Shown here piece after piece: positions 18,192 to 25,994 of a stretch of DNA of 34,968 nt (positions within the stretch are counted from its first letter, which is position 1; each line of letters opens with the position of its first letter). The notes under the pieces are model-generated. The model saw nothing but the letters and a program-made list of their open reading frames with translations, was not told the DNA's origin and ran no database searches. The position numbers and the translations under genes are program-made. The DNA comes from Chloroflexota bacterium (GTDB lineage Bacteria; Chloroflexota; Anaerolineae; Promineifilales; Promineifilaceae): the NCBI GenBank assembly GCA_020628815.1, contig JAHDEN010000054.1, positions 1 through 34,968 on the forward strand, read 5' to 3'.

Positions 18192-18707
18192 TCACGCCGC
18201 CCCATCATTTTCTGGGGCGATCGCCGTACCGGGATAAGCATATTGCCCTCGCCCGGCCTTAAAATCGACCATGATTTCATTCAAATGGTCTTCATGCTCT
18301 TTGTCATGCTCAACCGCCATCTTCATGATATCGACGGTACGGAACTCGCCAAAGTGGTCGTGTGTACCGGTCATATTGAGTTGATCTTCGTCAAGCCTGC
18401 GCAACGTCATGACAACTTCGTTACGCCGTTCACGCCACATGCTAATTGAGTCTTGAATATCGTATGAGCTAAAATCCCAACCTGTGTTGGTGTAAAAGGT
18501 GTAATGCCGTTTTTCTCCGGCCGAAAGCACCTGTGCTCGGTTCAAATGGCAGTCAAGTTCAACTTGGGCCATGTGGGCCGCAATAAAGCGAAACGACCAT
18601 TCATCCGGCGCAGGTTGCCAGTCTTGATGATTGGCAACGGAGAAAAACAGCGCACAAATCCGGTCTTGACTCGCCTGCATTTCCGAAATTTGTGCTTCTA
18701 AATTCAT
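18192..18707 (-). CDS. DinB-like protein 2
   Basis: A 171-residue paralogue of the downstream gene, with WQPAPDEWSFRFIAAHMAQ (about 30-48) and EHDKEHEDHLNEI (about 130-145) as the conserved histidine-bearing helices. It extends at the C-terminus by a Gly/Pro/Ala tail. The ATG follows AGGAAAAAGGAA, a good ribosome site. Tandem duplication within the cluster suggests a pair, perhaps a heterodimer. A role in one-carbon or thiol metabolism is only inferred from position. Confidence 0.78.
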   Translation of the reverse strand: MNLEAQISEMQASQDRICALFFSVANHQDWQPAPDEWSFRFIAAHMAQVELDCHLNRAQVLSAGEKRHYTFYTNTGWDFSSYDIQDSISMWRERRNEVVMTLRRLDEDQLNMTGTHDHFGEFRTVDIMKMAVEHDKEHEDHLNEIMVDFKAGRGQYAYPGTAIAPENDGAA

Positions 18708-18738
18708 TTCCTTTTTCCTCTATATTTGATGCAATTCT

Positions 18739-18831
18739 AGGGCTAGTCGTTTCTGCTTCGTTAATGCTCGCAAAACAACTAGCCTGGGCGAGCCGTTTCT
18801 GCTTCGCTAACGCTCGCAAACGACTAGCCCC
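18739..18831. repeat. Composite palindrome with two ~40-bp direct units
   Basis: The outer inverted arms AGGGCTAGTCGTTT (18739-18752) and AAACGACTAGCCCCT (18818-18832) enclose two tandem units of about 40 bases (from 18744 and 18789) that differ at a few positions. The outer end again reads CCCCTAC. It separates the DinB pair from the corrinoid methyltransferase gene. It belongs to the same class of spacer palindromes as 139-210 and 17584-17655. Confidence 0.7.
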
Positions 18832-18858
18832 TACTGGTCACTTCAAACTTAATACTTT

Positions 18859-19815
18859 TTACTTTCTACGACGGCGTTTACGCTCACGTACGGGTGCAGC
18901 CGGTTCTGGTGGTGCTTCGCCACGCGCTTCGGCCCGTGCGGCTGCTTTTGCCGCTTTGATCGCCGCGTCTTTAGGTGCCATCTCTTTGATCCACGTTAAG
19001 CAATTTTCGTCGTTCCCCATCATCACGTCACCGGCCAAAATGCCGTCCATGATTTCATGGTGATTCGGGTTCGTAATTGCAGATGTCATCCCGGCCGCCA
19101 TGAACATGGTTAGCGCATGGGCATTTAGCGGGTTTCGCTGTGGCAAACCAAACGAGATGTTTGATGCACCGCAGCTTGTGTTTACCTTTAACTCTTGGGT
19201 CAACCGACGGACCAATGCAAACACTTGGCGACCAGCGTACCGCATCGCCCCAATTGGCATCACCAACGGGTCGATTAAGATGCTTTCTTTGGGAATCCCA
19301 TAATCGGCCGCGCGTTCTACGATTTTCTTGGCAACCGCATACCGCACGTCAGGATCTTCAGAAATGCCGGTTTCGTCGTTCGAAATACCGATCACGGCAC
19401 AGTCATATTTTTTAACCAAAGGAAGAACGCGCTCCATCTGCTCGTCTTCACCAGTAACCGAATTCAAGATCGGCCGACCTTCACATGCTTCCAGCCCTTT
19501 TTCTAAAGCCTCTACAATTGAAGAGTCGATACAAATGGGAACATCTACCAGGGACTGTACCAGTTTAATAGTGTCAGCCAAAATTTGCGGTTCATCAGCT
19601 AGTGGGATGCCTGCGTTCACGTCTAAAATGTGCGCACCCTTGGCAACTTGCTGCAACGCATCACGCTCAACGCGGCTATAGTCACCGGCCGCCATTTCAC
19701 GGGCTAGCAGCTTGCGTCCCGTCGGATTAATCCGCTCACCAATGACACAAAATGGGTGATCAGGGCCGATTTTTACGACCCGTGTTTTCGATTCAACGAT
19801 TGTTTCAAAACTCAT
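18859..19815 (-). CDS. Methyl-THF:corrinoid protein methyltransferase (pterin-binding), with oligo-Arg tail
   Basis: Transfers the methyl group of 5-methyl-THF to the cobalt of a corrinoid protein, presumably the one encoded at 22762. The 318 residues form a pterin-binding TIM barrel like AcsE or the folate domain of MetH: IGERINPTGRK at the start, then ILDVNAG, CIDSSI, LNSVTGE and NISFGLP with conserved pterin contacts. After about residue 270 an Ala/Glu/Pro-rich linker runs to a basic tail, RERKRRRRK, at the very C-terminus. That tail is not part of the barrel and is shared with two other cluster proteins. The ATG has no Shine-Dalgarno; a degenerate repeat lies directly upstream. Confidence 0.92.
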   Translation of the reverse strand: MSFETIVESKTRVVKIGPDHPFCVIGERINPTGRKLLAREMAAGDYSRVERDALQQVAKGAHILDVNAGIPLADEPQILADTIKLVQSLVDVPICIDSSIVEALEKGLEACEGRPILNSVTGEDEQMERVLPLVKKYDCAVIGISNDETGISEDPDVRYAVAKKIVERAADYGIPKESILIDPLVMPIGAMRYAGRQVFALVRRLTQELKVNTSCGASNISFGLPQRNPLNAHALTMFMAAGMTSAITNPNHHEIMDGILAGDVMMGNDENCLTWIKEMAPKDAAIKAAKAAARAEARGEAPPEPAAPVRERKRRRRK

Positions 19816-19817
19816 GT

Positions 19818-19900
19818 TTTTTCAGTAGTCAGTTATCAGCAAACAGTGGTCAGTCGTCAGTTTTGCTTTGACTGATCCTTGGTCACCGATTACTGGTCAC
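19818..19900. repeat. CAGTTATCAG/GGTCAC-type degenerate spacer repeat, copy 2
   Basis: Words AGTCAGTTATCAG, GTGGTCAGTCGTCAG, TTGGTCACCGATTACTGGTCAC follow each other between metF and the methyltransferase gene. Low-complexity and degenerate, with no hairpin of note. The same word family occurs at 15596-15640 and 21393-21430. Confidence 0.5.
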
Positions 19901-20880
19901 TAGTCTCCGGCGACAGGTTCAGTCAATACAGGACTTTCCACCGCTGCCATCTGCGGCCGAGGCCATAATCCAGCTCCTTTCACAATATCGGGCACTTGGT
20001 GCTCAAGCTTATACGCCATAATATGCGCACCAGATACCCCTTCAATCTCCATTGCTTGCTGGATCAACTCAATGCAGATTTTTTTTCCTTCTTCCGCTTT
20101 TTTCCCTTTGGGGGCACCATTTAAACGATCAATGATCGCATCAGGAATCCGTACACCGGGAACGTTTTTACGTATAAATTCGGCTGATCGTCCACCCTTC
20201 ATCGGGCCAACACCAACCATAATAAAAGCTTTTTCGTGCAGTCCCATATCTACCGCCCGTTTCATGAATTCCTTAAACCGTGGAATATCAAAGCAGTATT
20301 GAGTTTGAATAAAATCTGCTCCAGCCTCAATCTTTTTCGCCATGCGGATCGGCCGGAAATCAAACGGCATCGCAAATGGGTTAGATGCTGCACCTAAAAA
20401 CAGCTTAGGAGCCGTGGTCAGCGGCCGACCGCTCAAAAACATGCTTTTATCTCGCATAATGCGGAGCGTGCGCAACAGGTGCATACAGTCAAAATCAAAT
20501 ACCCGTTTGGCTTCAGGCTGATCACCGGCCGTTACATCGTCACCAGTCAGGCACAACACGTTGCCCACACCCAACGCGGCCGCTCCCAACACATCCCCTT
20601 GAATAGCGATGCGATTTTTGTCGCGGCACGAAATTTGTAAAATCGGGTCCAATCCCTGCTGAGCCGTGAGCGCAGAAACAGCGACAGACGACATGTGGCA
20701 GTGTGCGCCCGATGCATCTGTGGCGTTATACGCATCAACAGCACCTTCCATCACACCGATCTCATGGATCACATCCTGCGGATTGCTGCTGTCTGGTGGT
20801 CCAAGCTCGGCCGTAACCGCAAAGTGGCCAGCCCGCAAAACACGCTCAAGATTGGTGCCTGCTTTCATTTCACCCGTCAT
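19900..20880 (-). CDS. metF: Methylenetetrahydrofolate reductase
   Basis: Reduces 5,10-methylene-THF to 5-methyl-THF using FAD. The 326-residue TIM barrel begins with the AELGPP segment, and NVLCLTGDD, PFDF and FIQTQYCFD carry family contacts. It lacks the C-terminal oligo-Arg tail of its neighbours. The start ATG overlaps the metV stop in an ATGA quartet (20877-20880), which fixes the start and implies translational coupling; MetV and MetF should therefore form a two-subunit enzyme, as in acetogens. The electron donor (NADH, ferredoxin or other) cannot be told from sequence. Confidence 0.94.
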   Translation of the reverse strand: MTGEMKAGTNLERVLRAGHFAVTAELGPPDSSNPQDVIHEIGVMEGAVDAYNATDASGAHCHMSSVAVSALTAQQGLDPILQISCRDKNRIAIQGDVLGAAALGVGNVLCLTGDDVTAGDQPEAKRVFDFDCMHLLRTLRIMRDKSMFLSGRPLTTAPKLFLGAASNPFAMPFDFRPIRMAKKIEAGADFIQTQYCFDIPRFKEFMKRAVDMGLHEKAFIMVGVGPMKGGRSAEFIRKNVPGVRIPDAIIDRLNGAPKGKKAEEGKKICIELIQQAMEIEGVSGAHIMAYKLEHQVPDIVKGAGLWPRPQMAAVESPVLTEPVAGD

Positions 20881-21389
20881 GATCCACTTCCGTTTTTCTC
20901 AAGAACCGGAATCGTATTGATCCCAACCCACCCTTTTGGCACTTCTTTGTCCACGCCGGTCAACATATTGACCCACGCAGAGGTGCCTTCAAGTTGGCGG
21001 TTCACAGGCGGTTGGATGTGGGTGATCTCGTGGCCCCAAGTCCCCATTTGTTCTGACCGTTCAAACGCCTCGACCCAGACACAGCGCATCTCAGGTTTTA
21101 CTTCACAGGCGCCGTTTTCACGCACACCACCGCAAGCACCGTTGCGCAAGTTCTTGGGGCAAGACATAGAACAGGTCATGCCGGTCGAGTGCAAAACACA
21201 CTGACCGCACATTTTGCAGTTAAATATTTTTTGTTTACTCCAATCCTCAGGCCCAGAAATCCAGCGGTCTACACGTTCGTAACCGATGCGTTTAATAACA
21301 GGGTCGAGTTTTTGGAACAACGTTTTAGTTGAGCCGTAAGCTCGCTCAAGCATTTGTGGATGGTCGCGTAACCAACTTCCAATACTCAT
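20877..21389 (-). CDS. metV: MetV-type subunit of methylenetetrahydrofolate reductase
   Basis: A 170-residue partner of MetF, matching the MTHFR C-terminal/MetV zinc-binding family. A dense cysteine cluster, CKMCGQC (58-64), then Cys73, Cys77, Cys86, Cys95 and Cys103, fits metal binding. In acetogens this subunit links MetF to its electron donor. It overlaps metF by four bases. No RnfC2, HdrA or MvhD-like electron-transfer gene lies beside it, unlike many acetogen loci. Confidence 0.9.
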   Translation of the reverse strand: MSIGSWLRDHPQMLERAYGSTKTLFQKLDPVIKRIGYERVDRWISGPEDWSKQKIFNCKMCGQCVLHSTGMTCSMSCPKNLRNGACGGVRENGACEVKPEMRCVWVEAFERSEQMGTWGHEITHIQPPVNRQLEGTSAWVNMLTGVDKEVPKGWVGINTIPVLEKNGSGS

Positions 21390-21392
21390 AAT

Positions 21393-21430
21393 ATTTTGTT
21401 GTCAGCTGTTAGTTATCAGTTGCCGGTTGA
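21393..21430. repeat. CAGTTATCAG-type degenerate spacer repeat, copy 3
   Basis: TTGTCAGCTGTTAGTTATCAGTT-like words, given here only in part (TTAGTTATCAGTT at 21409-21421), fill the spacer between the homocysteine methyltransferase gene and metV. Confidence 0.45.
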
Positions 21431-21479
21431 ACAGACCGAAAAACCGTCAGGGTATGACTGTTTACTGAAGACTAAACAA

Positions 21480-22466
21480 CTATTTTGCTCTTCTGCGTCG
21501 ACGTCGGCCGGTATCAGCCGCAGCGGTTACCGCTGCTTCGTCGATCATGAACCCACGTGCCTCAACGGCAAGTTCAACAGGTTCAGCATCGAGCGCTTTT
21601 CTCATGGCGAGAACGTGTTCCGGCGCGCTACCACAACATCCACCGATAATAGAGGCACCCAAGGTACGAATACGCTGAGCATACTCAGCCATCGCTTCTG
21701 GGGTTCCGTCATATTTCAGTTCATTGTTGATCCACTGTGGCATTCCGGCGTTTGATTTAGCGACAAGTCGAGCATCTGGCACTTCTTTGTGCATCAGATC
21801 CACAACCATTTCGATTTCATCAATTCCGTTGCCGCAGTTTGCGCCAAATGCGAACAAGTCCCACTCATTCATGGTGCGTGCTGCGTTTTGAGGTGTAACC
21901 CCCATCATGGTACGTCCTTTGGTGTCAAAGGTCATCGTGGCACAAATCGGCCGGTCAGACACCTGACGGATTCCTTCAACGGCCGCTTTGACTTCGTCCA
22001 GATCGCTCATTGTTTCGATCCAGAACAAATCAGCACCGCCATCGTGTAATCCTTTAGCCTGAATCGCAAACGATTCAACCGCTTCTTCGAAGCTCATGTT
22101 CCCCATCGGTTTCATAATTTCACCGGTGGGTCCAATCGAGCCTGCGACAAAGACAGGTTGAGACGCTGATTCGGCCGCTTTTTTGGCAATCGCTGCCCCT
22201 TTTTCGTTCAGCTCGGCCGAACGATCCTGCAAGTTATGCAGTTTAAGGCGGAAGGTCGTGCCACCAAAGGTGTTGGTTAGAATGATTTGAGCACCTGCAT
22301 CAATGTATTGCTGGTGAACCAGCGTTACCTTGTCAGGCATCGTATCATTCCACGTTTCTGGAGGAGCACCATCACCAAGACCCAGTTTGAACATTTGAGT
22401 CCCAGTAGCACCATCTGCTAGTACGGTTCCGCCCCCCGCTAGTAAGTCAGATAATTGTGTTGTCAT
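21480..22466 (-). CDS. Homocysteine methyltransferase domain protein, with oligo-Arg tail
   Basis: Receives the methyl group, probably from a methyl-corrinoid protein, and makes methionine. The 328 residues equal the N-terminal Hcy module of MetH. The zinc ligands are Cys211 in GANCGNG and Cys277/Cys278 in GGCCGS; DGATGTQM is the typical start. The protein ends in GRRRRRRAK, an oligo-Arg tail not found in ordinary Hcy modules. The ATG follows AAGGAAAG. Upstream the leader carries a strong hairpin. With the corrinoid protein and the methyl-THF methyltransferase it makes up a methionine synthase in three pieces. A selfish S-methylmethionine or betaine donor is less likely given the neighbours. 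Confidence 0.92.
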   Translation of the reverse strand: MTTQLSDLLAGGGTVLADGATGTQMFKLGLGDGAPPETWNDTMPDKVTLVHQQYIDAGAQIILTNTFGGTTFRLKLHNLQDRSAELNEKGAAIAKKAAESASQPVFVAGSIGPTGEIMKPMGNMSFEEAVESFAIQAKGLHDGGADLFWIETMSDLDEVKAAVEGIRQVSDRPICATMTFDTKGRTMMGVTPQNAARTMNEWDLFAFGANCGNGIDEIEMVVDLMHKEVPDARLVAKSNAGMPQWINNELKYDGTPEAMAEYAQRIRTLGASIIGGCCGSAPEHVLAMRKALDAEPVELAVEARGFMIDEAAVTAAADTGRRRRRRAK

Positions 22467-22504
22467 ATCTTTTGCTTTCCTTGCGGTTGTATTGAAATAA
22501 CTCC

Positions 22505-22540
22505 CGGGCGTTTCATCGTGTTCAAGTGACGAAACACCCG
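22505..22540 (-). promoter_or_regulatory. Leader hairpin upstream of the homocysteine methyltransferase gene
   Basis: On the minus RNA, arms 22528-22540 and 22505-22517 pair fully over 13 bp including two G-U, with a 10-base loop. On the plus RNA these two would be mismatches, so selection seems to act on the minus transcript. No U-tract follows; the coding start lies 38 bases on. It could stabilise or protect the message end, or regulate translation. No B12 box or SAM riboswitch pattern is recognised. The rest of the 295-base gap 22467-22761 is AT-rich with nothing else assigned. Confidence 0.55.
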
Positions 22541-22761
22541 TGAAGTTGGTTACGCACTAGCAGTTTATCACCAATATCACTCGCAAATACTTAAGATTCT
22601 TCGGTTTAGGGGCTTTTTTTTACAGAATCGTTCGTTATTGACTCTGGATAAAAAACATCTATTCCAAATTGATAGCTATGCGAATTAAGTTGATCAGTTA
22701 ATATCTCGAAATTCAGCATTTTAGTCCCACTGGAACCTTTAAAAGGCTGATCTCATGAAAA

Positions 22762-23463
22762 TTAATGAGGATGCTTAATCGACATCCATTTTTTAGCAGT
22801 TTCAACCGCTACAGCCGCATCACGGCAGTAGGCATCTGCTTCGATGTCTTCTGCAAATGCCTCGTTGAGCGGTGCACCACCCACTAACACAATCATGTCG
22901 TCGCGGATCCCTTTTGATTTTAAAGAGTCGATCACAACGCGCATGTATGGCATGGTGGTTGTTAGCAGGGCTGACATCCCCAAAATCTCTGGTTTATGTT
23001 CTTCGATGGCGGCCAAATATTCTTCGGCCGAGTTGTTGATGCCAAGGTCGATAACTTCGAATCCGGCGCCTTCCATCATCATAGAAACTAAGTTTTTGCC
23101 GATGTCATGGATGTCACCTTTAACAGTGCCAATGACCATGGTGCCAACTTTTGCCGCGCCGGTTTCAGCCAATAAAGGACGTAAAATCGCCATACCCGCT
23201 TTCATCGCTTTAGCAGCCATCAACACTTCTGGCACAAACAGAATTCCATCACGGAAGTCACGGCCAACAATTTCCATGCCTGCCACAAGACCCTTGGTCA
23301 ATGTGTCGTATGGGGTCCAGCCACGGCTGAGCAATTCTTCGGTTTCTTCTACAATTTCGTCTGCATAGCCATCATAGAGATCTTCAAACATGAGTTCAAT
23401 GATTTCTTGATCGTCCATTTCGGAAAGGACAATTTCGTCGTCTTCGAGTTCTTCATCTGACAT
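22762..23463 (-). CDS. Corrinoid (cobalamin-binding) methyl carrier protein with acidic N-terminus
   Basis: Carries the methyl group on cobalt between methyl-THF methyltransferase and homocysteine methyltransferase. The 233 residues comprise a helical cap (about 20-95) and a Rossmann B12 domain with DIHDIGKN (117-124), where His119 is the lower cobalt ligand, and the GMSALLTTTM loop. This equals the cap and cobalamin modules of MetH and the MtbC/MtvC-type carriers. The first 20 residues carry 11 Asp/Glu (MSDEELEDDEIVLSEMDDQE), an acidic extension that could complement the basic tails of its partners. GAGGT precedes the ATG at eight bases. Confidence 0.94.
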   Translation of the reverse strand: MSDEELEDDEIVLSEMDDQEIIELMFEDLYDGYADEIVEETEELLSRGWTPYDTLTKGLVAGMEIVGRDFRDGILFVPEVLMAAKAMKAGMAILRPLLAETGAAKVGTMVIGTVKGDIHDIGKNLVSMMMEGAGFEVIDLGINNSAEEYLAAIEEHKPEILGMSALLTTTMPYMRVVIDSLKSKGIRDDMIVLVGGAPLNEAFAEDIEADAYCRDAAVAVETAKKWMSIKHPH

Positions 23464-23565
23464 AGTGTGTTACCTCAATTGATTTACGAATGATGATTGA
23501 CGATTGACGATTTTGATCGCCCGCTATCACCCATCACCTTTACACTTAAAATTTTATTAAACTTT

Positions 23566-25635
23566 TTACTTTCTTCTGCGTCTTCTGCGCCGGCCGCCAC
23601 CATCACCCGCTTCACCACCGGCAGGGGCTGTTTGCACCGCCGTAGCTAACACGTCTGACAAATGCGGGAACGGATCAGTCGCATGTGGGATGGCAATCGC
23701 CCCCACAAATTCATCTTGGAAAGAAGGATCAACGGCTGTTTCGACATACGTCACCCATTCAGCAATCCGTTGGGCCTCTGTCCGCTTATCTTTATTAAGA
23801 AGGGCAAATCGTGCGCCGTCACCGGCCGCGTTTCCGGCCGCTGTTACTTTTGGCAGCTCGCAGTCTGGGATTAACCCCAGCAACATCGCATATTTTGTAT
23901 CGATGAAGCTACCAAATGCTCCAGCCAGAACAATGCGATCAACGGCCGCAACACCGGCCCGATTCATCAGCAATTTACACCCAGCATACAAAGCAGCCTT
24001 TGCCAGCTGAATAGCCCGTACGTCATCTTGGGTCACATAGATCGGTTCCCCCGTACGGCTCTCAGCCGCTGTCGCCAGCATATATTTACCACTCCGGCCG
24101 TCAAACGCGACCCGCTCATGTTCGGCCAAAGCAGGATTAAATTTGCCGTCGGCCAAAATAATCCCGGCTAAAAACATTTCAGTAATCACTTCGATAATGC
24201 CTGAACCACAAATGCCAGCCGCCAATTGCCCCGGCCGTTCAAACTCAGGCACATCGTCGCCCAATTGCCATTCGGTTGACCAACGCTCTTCCCCGATCAC
24301 ACGGAACCGGCCGACCTTCGTTTCAGGGTCGATCCGCACCCGCTCAATCGCCCCAGGGGCCGCCCGCATACCGTAAGCGATCTGCGCCCCTTCAAATGCG
24401 GGGCCGGTCGGGCTAGAAGCGCTGTACATGATCGTTTGGTTCCCAAGCGTAATCTCCGCATTGGTTCCAATATCAACCATTAAAATTTGTTCATCGGTCT
24501 GCAAATACGGCTCTTCAGAAATCAGGGCAGATACATTGTCTCCACCCACATGCCCCGCTTCAGACGGCAACACGTGGATTCTGGCACCTTGGTGCAAACG
24601 AACCCCCAGCTCACGCGCCCGCACATCCATTGCGTCACGGGTGGCTAGCGCAAACGGCGCCCCGCCTAGCTCAATCGGGTTGATGCCAAGCAGCAAATGG
24701 GTCATTGTGGTGTTCCCCACAAAAACCGCATCCTGAATATCTTTCGCTTTTAGATCAACTTGTGCTGTAATTTTGGCCGCAATGCTGTTCAAGGCTTTGA
24801 TCACAGCCTTGTGCATTTTGTCGGTCCCATCTTTGTCGGTCATCGCAAAACTGACTCGGCTCATAAGGTCTTCACCATAGGTGATTTGCGGATTCATTTG
24901 CGACTCTGTCGCGACCACTTCACCCGTACGCAAGTTGCACAAATAACCGGCGATGGTGGTCGATCCAATATCAACGGCCAAGCCGTATGTCCCTTCGACA
25001 TACCCCGGTTGAACTTCGATCACCTCACGATCTTGCCAAATCGTAACGGTCACGCGCCAATCATCTGCCCGCAAAACCGATTGCAAACGGCGCAGCACAA
25101 GCCAGTCGATGTCTAAATTTTCTAATTCCCACTGTTGGGCCAGCGCATCTTGTAGTCGTCCCCAGTCTCCCCGATGTTCCCCTAATTCGGCCGTATCTAC
25201 TTCGACGTAGACTTTGCGCACGGCCGCTTTTATCTCAATTTGTTTGTCAGATGCCGCTTTGCGGATCACCTGCTTTTGCGCCCTCGCCTCTTCGGGGACA
25301 AAGGCCAGCACATCCCCTTCTACAAAACATTGGCAACTTAACCGATAATCTGTGTTCCCCATGCGCTCTAGCAGCTTTTGCTCTTTTTCGCTGGGCGGGG
25401 TTACATTATTCGGGCTAGACGTAATCCCATGCTTTTGAAAAACCCCATCTTCGATGCGGACCATACATTTACCGCAGGTCAGCTTACCACCGCAAATGCT
25501 CTCAATTTCGACACCCATGTTGCGGGCGGCGTCTAATAAGGAAGTTCCAGCCTCGATTTCTTCGCGACGGCCGGATGGCATAAATATGACTTTCTTTTCT
25601 TCGGTATGTGATCCGTTTTTTAAATTTTGGGACAT
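23566..25635 (-). CDS. Reductive activator of corrinoid proteins (2Fe-2S ferredoxin plus ASKHA/DUF4445), with oligo-Arg tail
   Basis: Restores inactive cob(II)alamin to cob(I)alamin in an ATP-dependent manner, as RACo/RamA-type proteins do. The 689 residues start with a 2Fe-2S domain (Cys48, Cys54, Cys57 and Cys101 or Cys103), then a linker, then the actin-like ATPase fold: LAVDIGSTTIAGYL, VGNTTMTHLLLG, MVDIGTNAEI, SPTGPAFEGA, CGSGIIEVI and GAFGSFID. It ends in GGGRRRRRRRK after an Ala/Gly-rich linker. MetH normally reactivates through a SAM-binding domain; none is seen here, so this protein is the likely replacement. It is the first gene of the cluster. Confidence 0.93.
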   Translation of the reverse strand: MSQNLKNGSHTEEKKVIFMPSGRREEIEAGTSLLDAARNMGVEIESICGGKLTCGKCMVRIEDGVFQKHGITSSPNNVTPPSEKEQKLLERMGNTDYRLSCQCFVEGDVLAFVPEEARAQKQVIRKAASDKQIEIKAAVRKVYVEVDTAELGEHRGDWGRLQDALAQQWELENLDIDWLVLRRLQSVLRADDWRVTVTIWQDREVIEVQPGYVEGTYGLAVDIGSTTIAGYLCNLRTGEVVATESQMNPQITYGEDLMSRVSFAMTDKDGTDKMHKAVIKALNSIAAKITAQVDLKAKDIQDAVFVGNTTMTHLLLGINPIELGGAPFALATRDAMDVRARELGVRLHQGARIHVLPSEAGHVGGDNVSALISEEPYLQTDEQILMVDIGTNAEITLGNQTIMYSASSPTGPAFEGAQIAYGMRAAPGAIERVRIDPETKVGRFRVIGEERWSTEWQLGDDVPEFERPGQLAAGICGSGIIEVITEMFLAGIILADGKFNPALAEHERVAFDGRSGKYMLATAAESRTGEPIYVTQDDVRAIQLAKAALYAGCKLLMNRAGVAAVDRIVLAGAFGSFIDTKYAMLLGLIPDCELPKVTAAGNAAGDGARFALLNKDKRTEAQRIAEWVTYVETAVDPSFQDEFVGAIAIPHATDPFPHLSDVLATAVQTAPAGGEAGDGGGRRRRRRRK

Positions 25636-25994
25636 TGGCGGCTACCAACCCTTTTTTAATATAAAGTTCGCAGAAGTGTAACATTCGCACCACCACGCTT
25701 CTATGTATGTAAACAACAAAATACGCACTTTTGCCAAGTGTGAAACAACCGCAAATTAGGCACTTTGCACAATAACATCTTATGTTATCTAAATTTGCCA
25801 CATGATACCCCCATCTGTTCGCATTTTATTCAGTAAGGGAATAGCATTCCAATTCACACAGGCACAACCGAAGAATAGTGAATTTTTACAGGCGTAAGCT
25901 TTCGATTGTTCAGCGATAAAATTTGAACAGCAGACTATTTGCCCCACTCAGCGGCTTTTACAGAACAATGCTCGGCCAAACTCAAGGAGATGGA
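25636..25994. other. Divergent control region of the one-carbon cluster
   Basis: About 360 bases without a gene between the activator gene (minus) and the dehydrogenase gene (plus). AT-rich, without CGGCCG except at 25971. It contains two dyads listed separately. Promoters for both directions must be here, but I cannot fix -35/-10 pairs with confidence. Its upstream open frame before 25995 is not believed to be coding. Confidence 0.5.
25726..25788. promoter_or_regulatory. Two candidate operators in the cluster promoter region
   Basis: CACTT-TTGCC-AAGTG at 25726-25740 is a perfect 5-bp inverted repeat. ATAACAT-CTT-ATGTTAT at 25772-25788 is a perfect 7-bp inverted repeat; it lies within a wider GCAAATT (25751) ... 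AATTTGC (25792) pair. Both lie roughly 90-155 bases upstream of the activator start. No known factor recognised. Confidence 0.4.

Noticed and set aside
22467..22761. Cobalamin or SAM riboswitch upstream of the homocysteine methyltransferase gene
   Set aside because: Looked for because of the pathway; no B12 box and no SAM-type core seen, only a single hairpin.
18859..25635. Complete Wood-Ljungdahl operon
   Set aside because: Methyl-branch genes are present, but no CODH/ACS, CFeSP large subunit, folD or formate dehydrogenase lies in the window; the Hcy module points to methionine synthesis instead.
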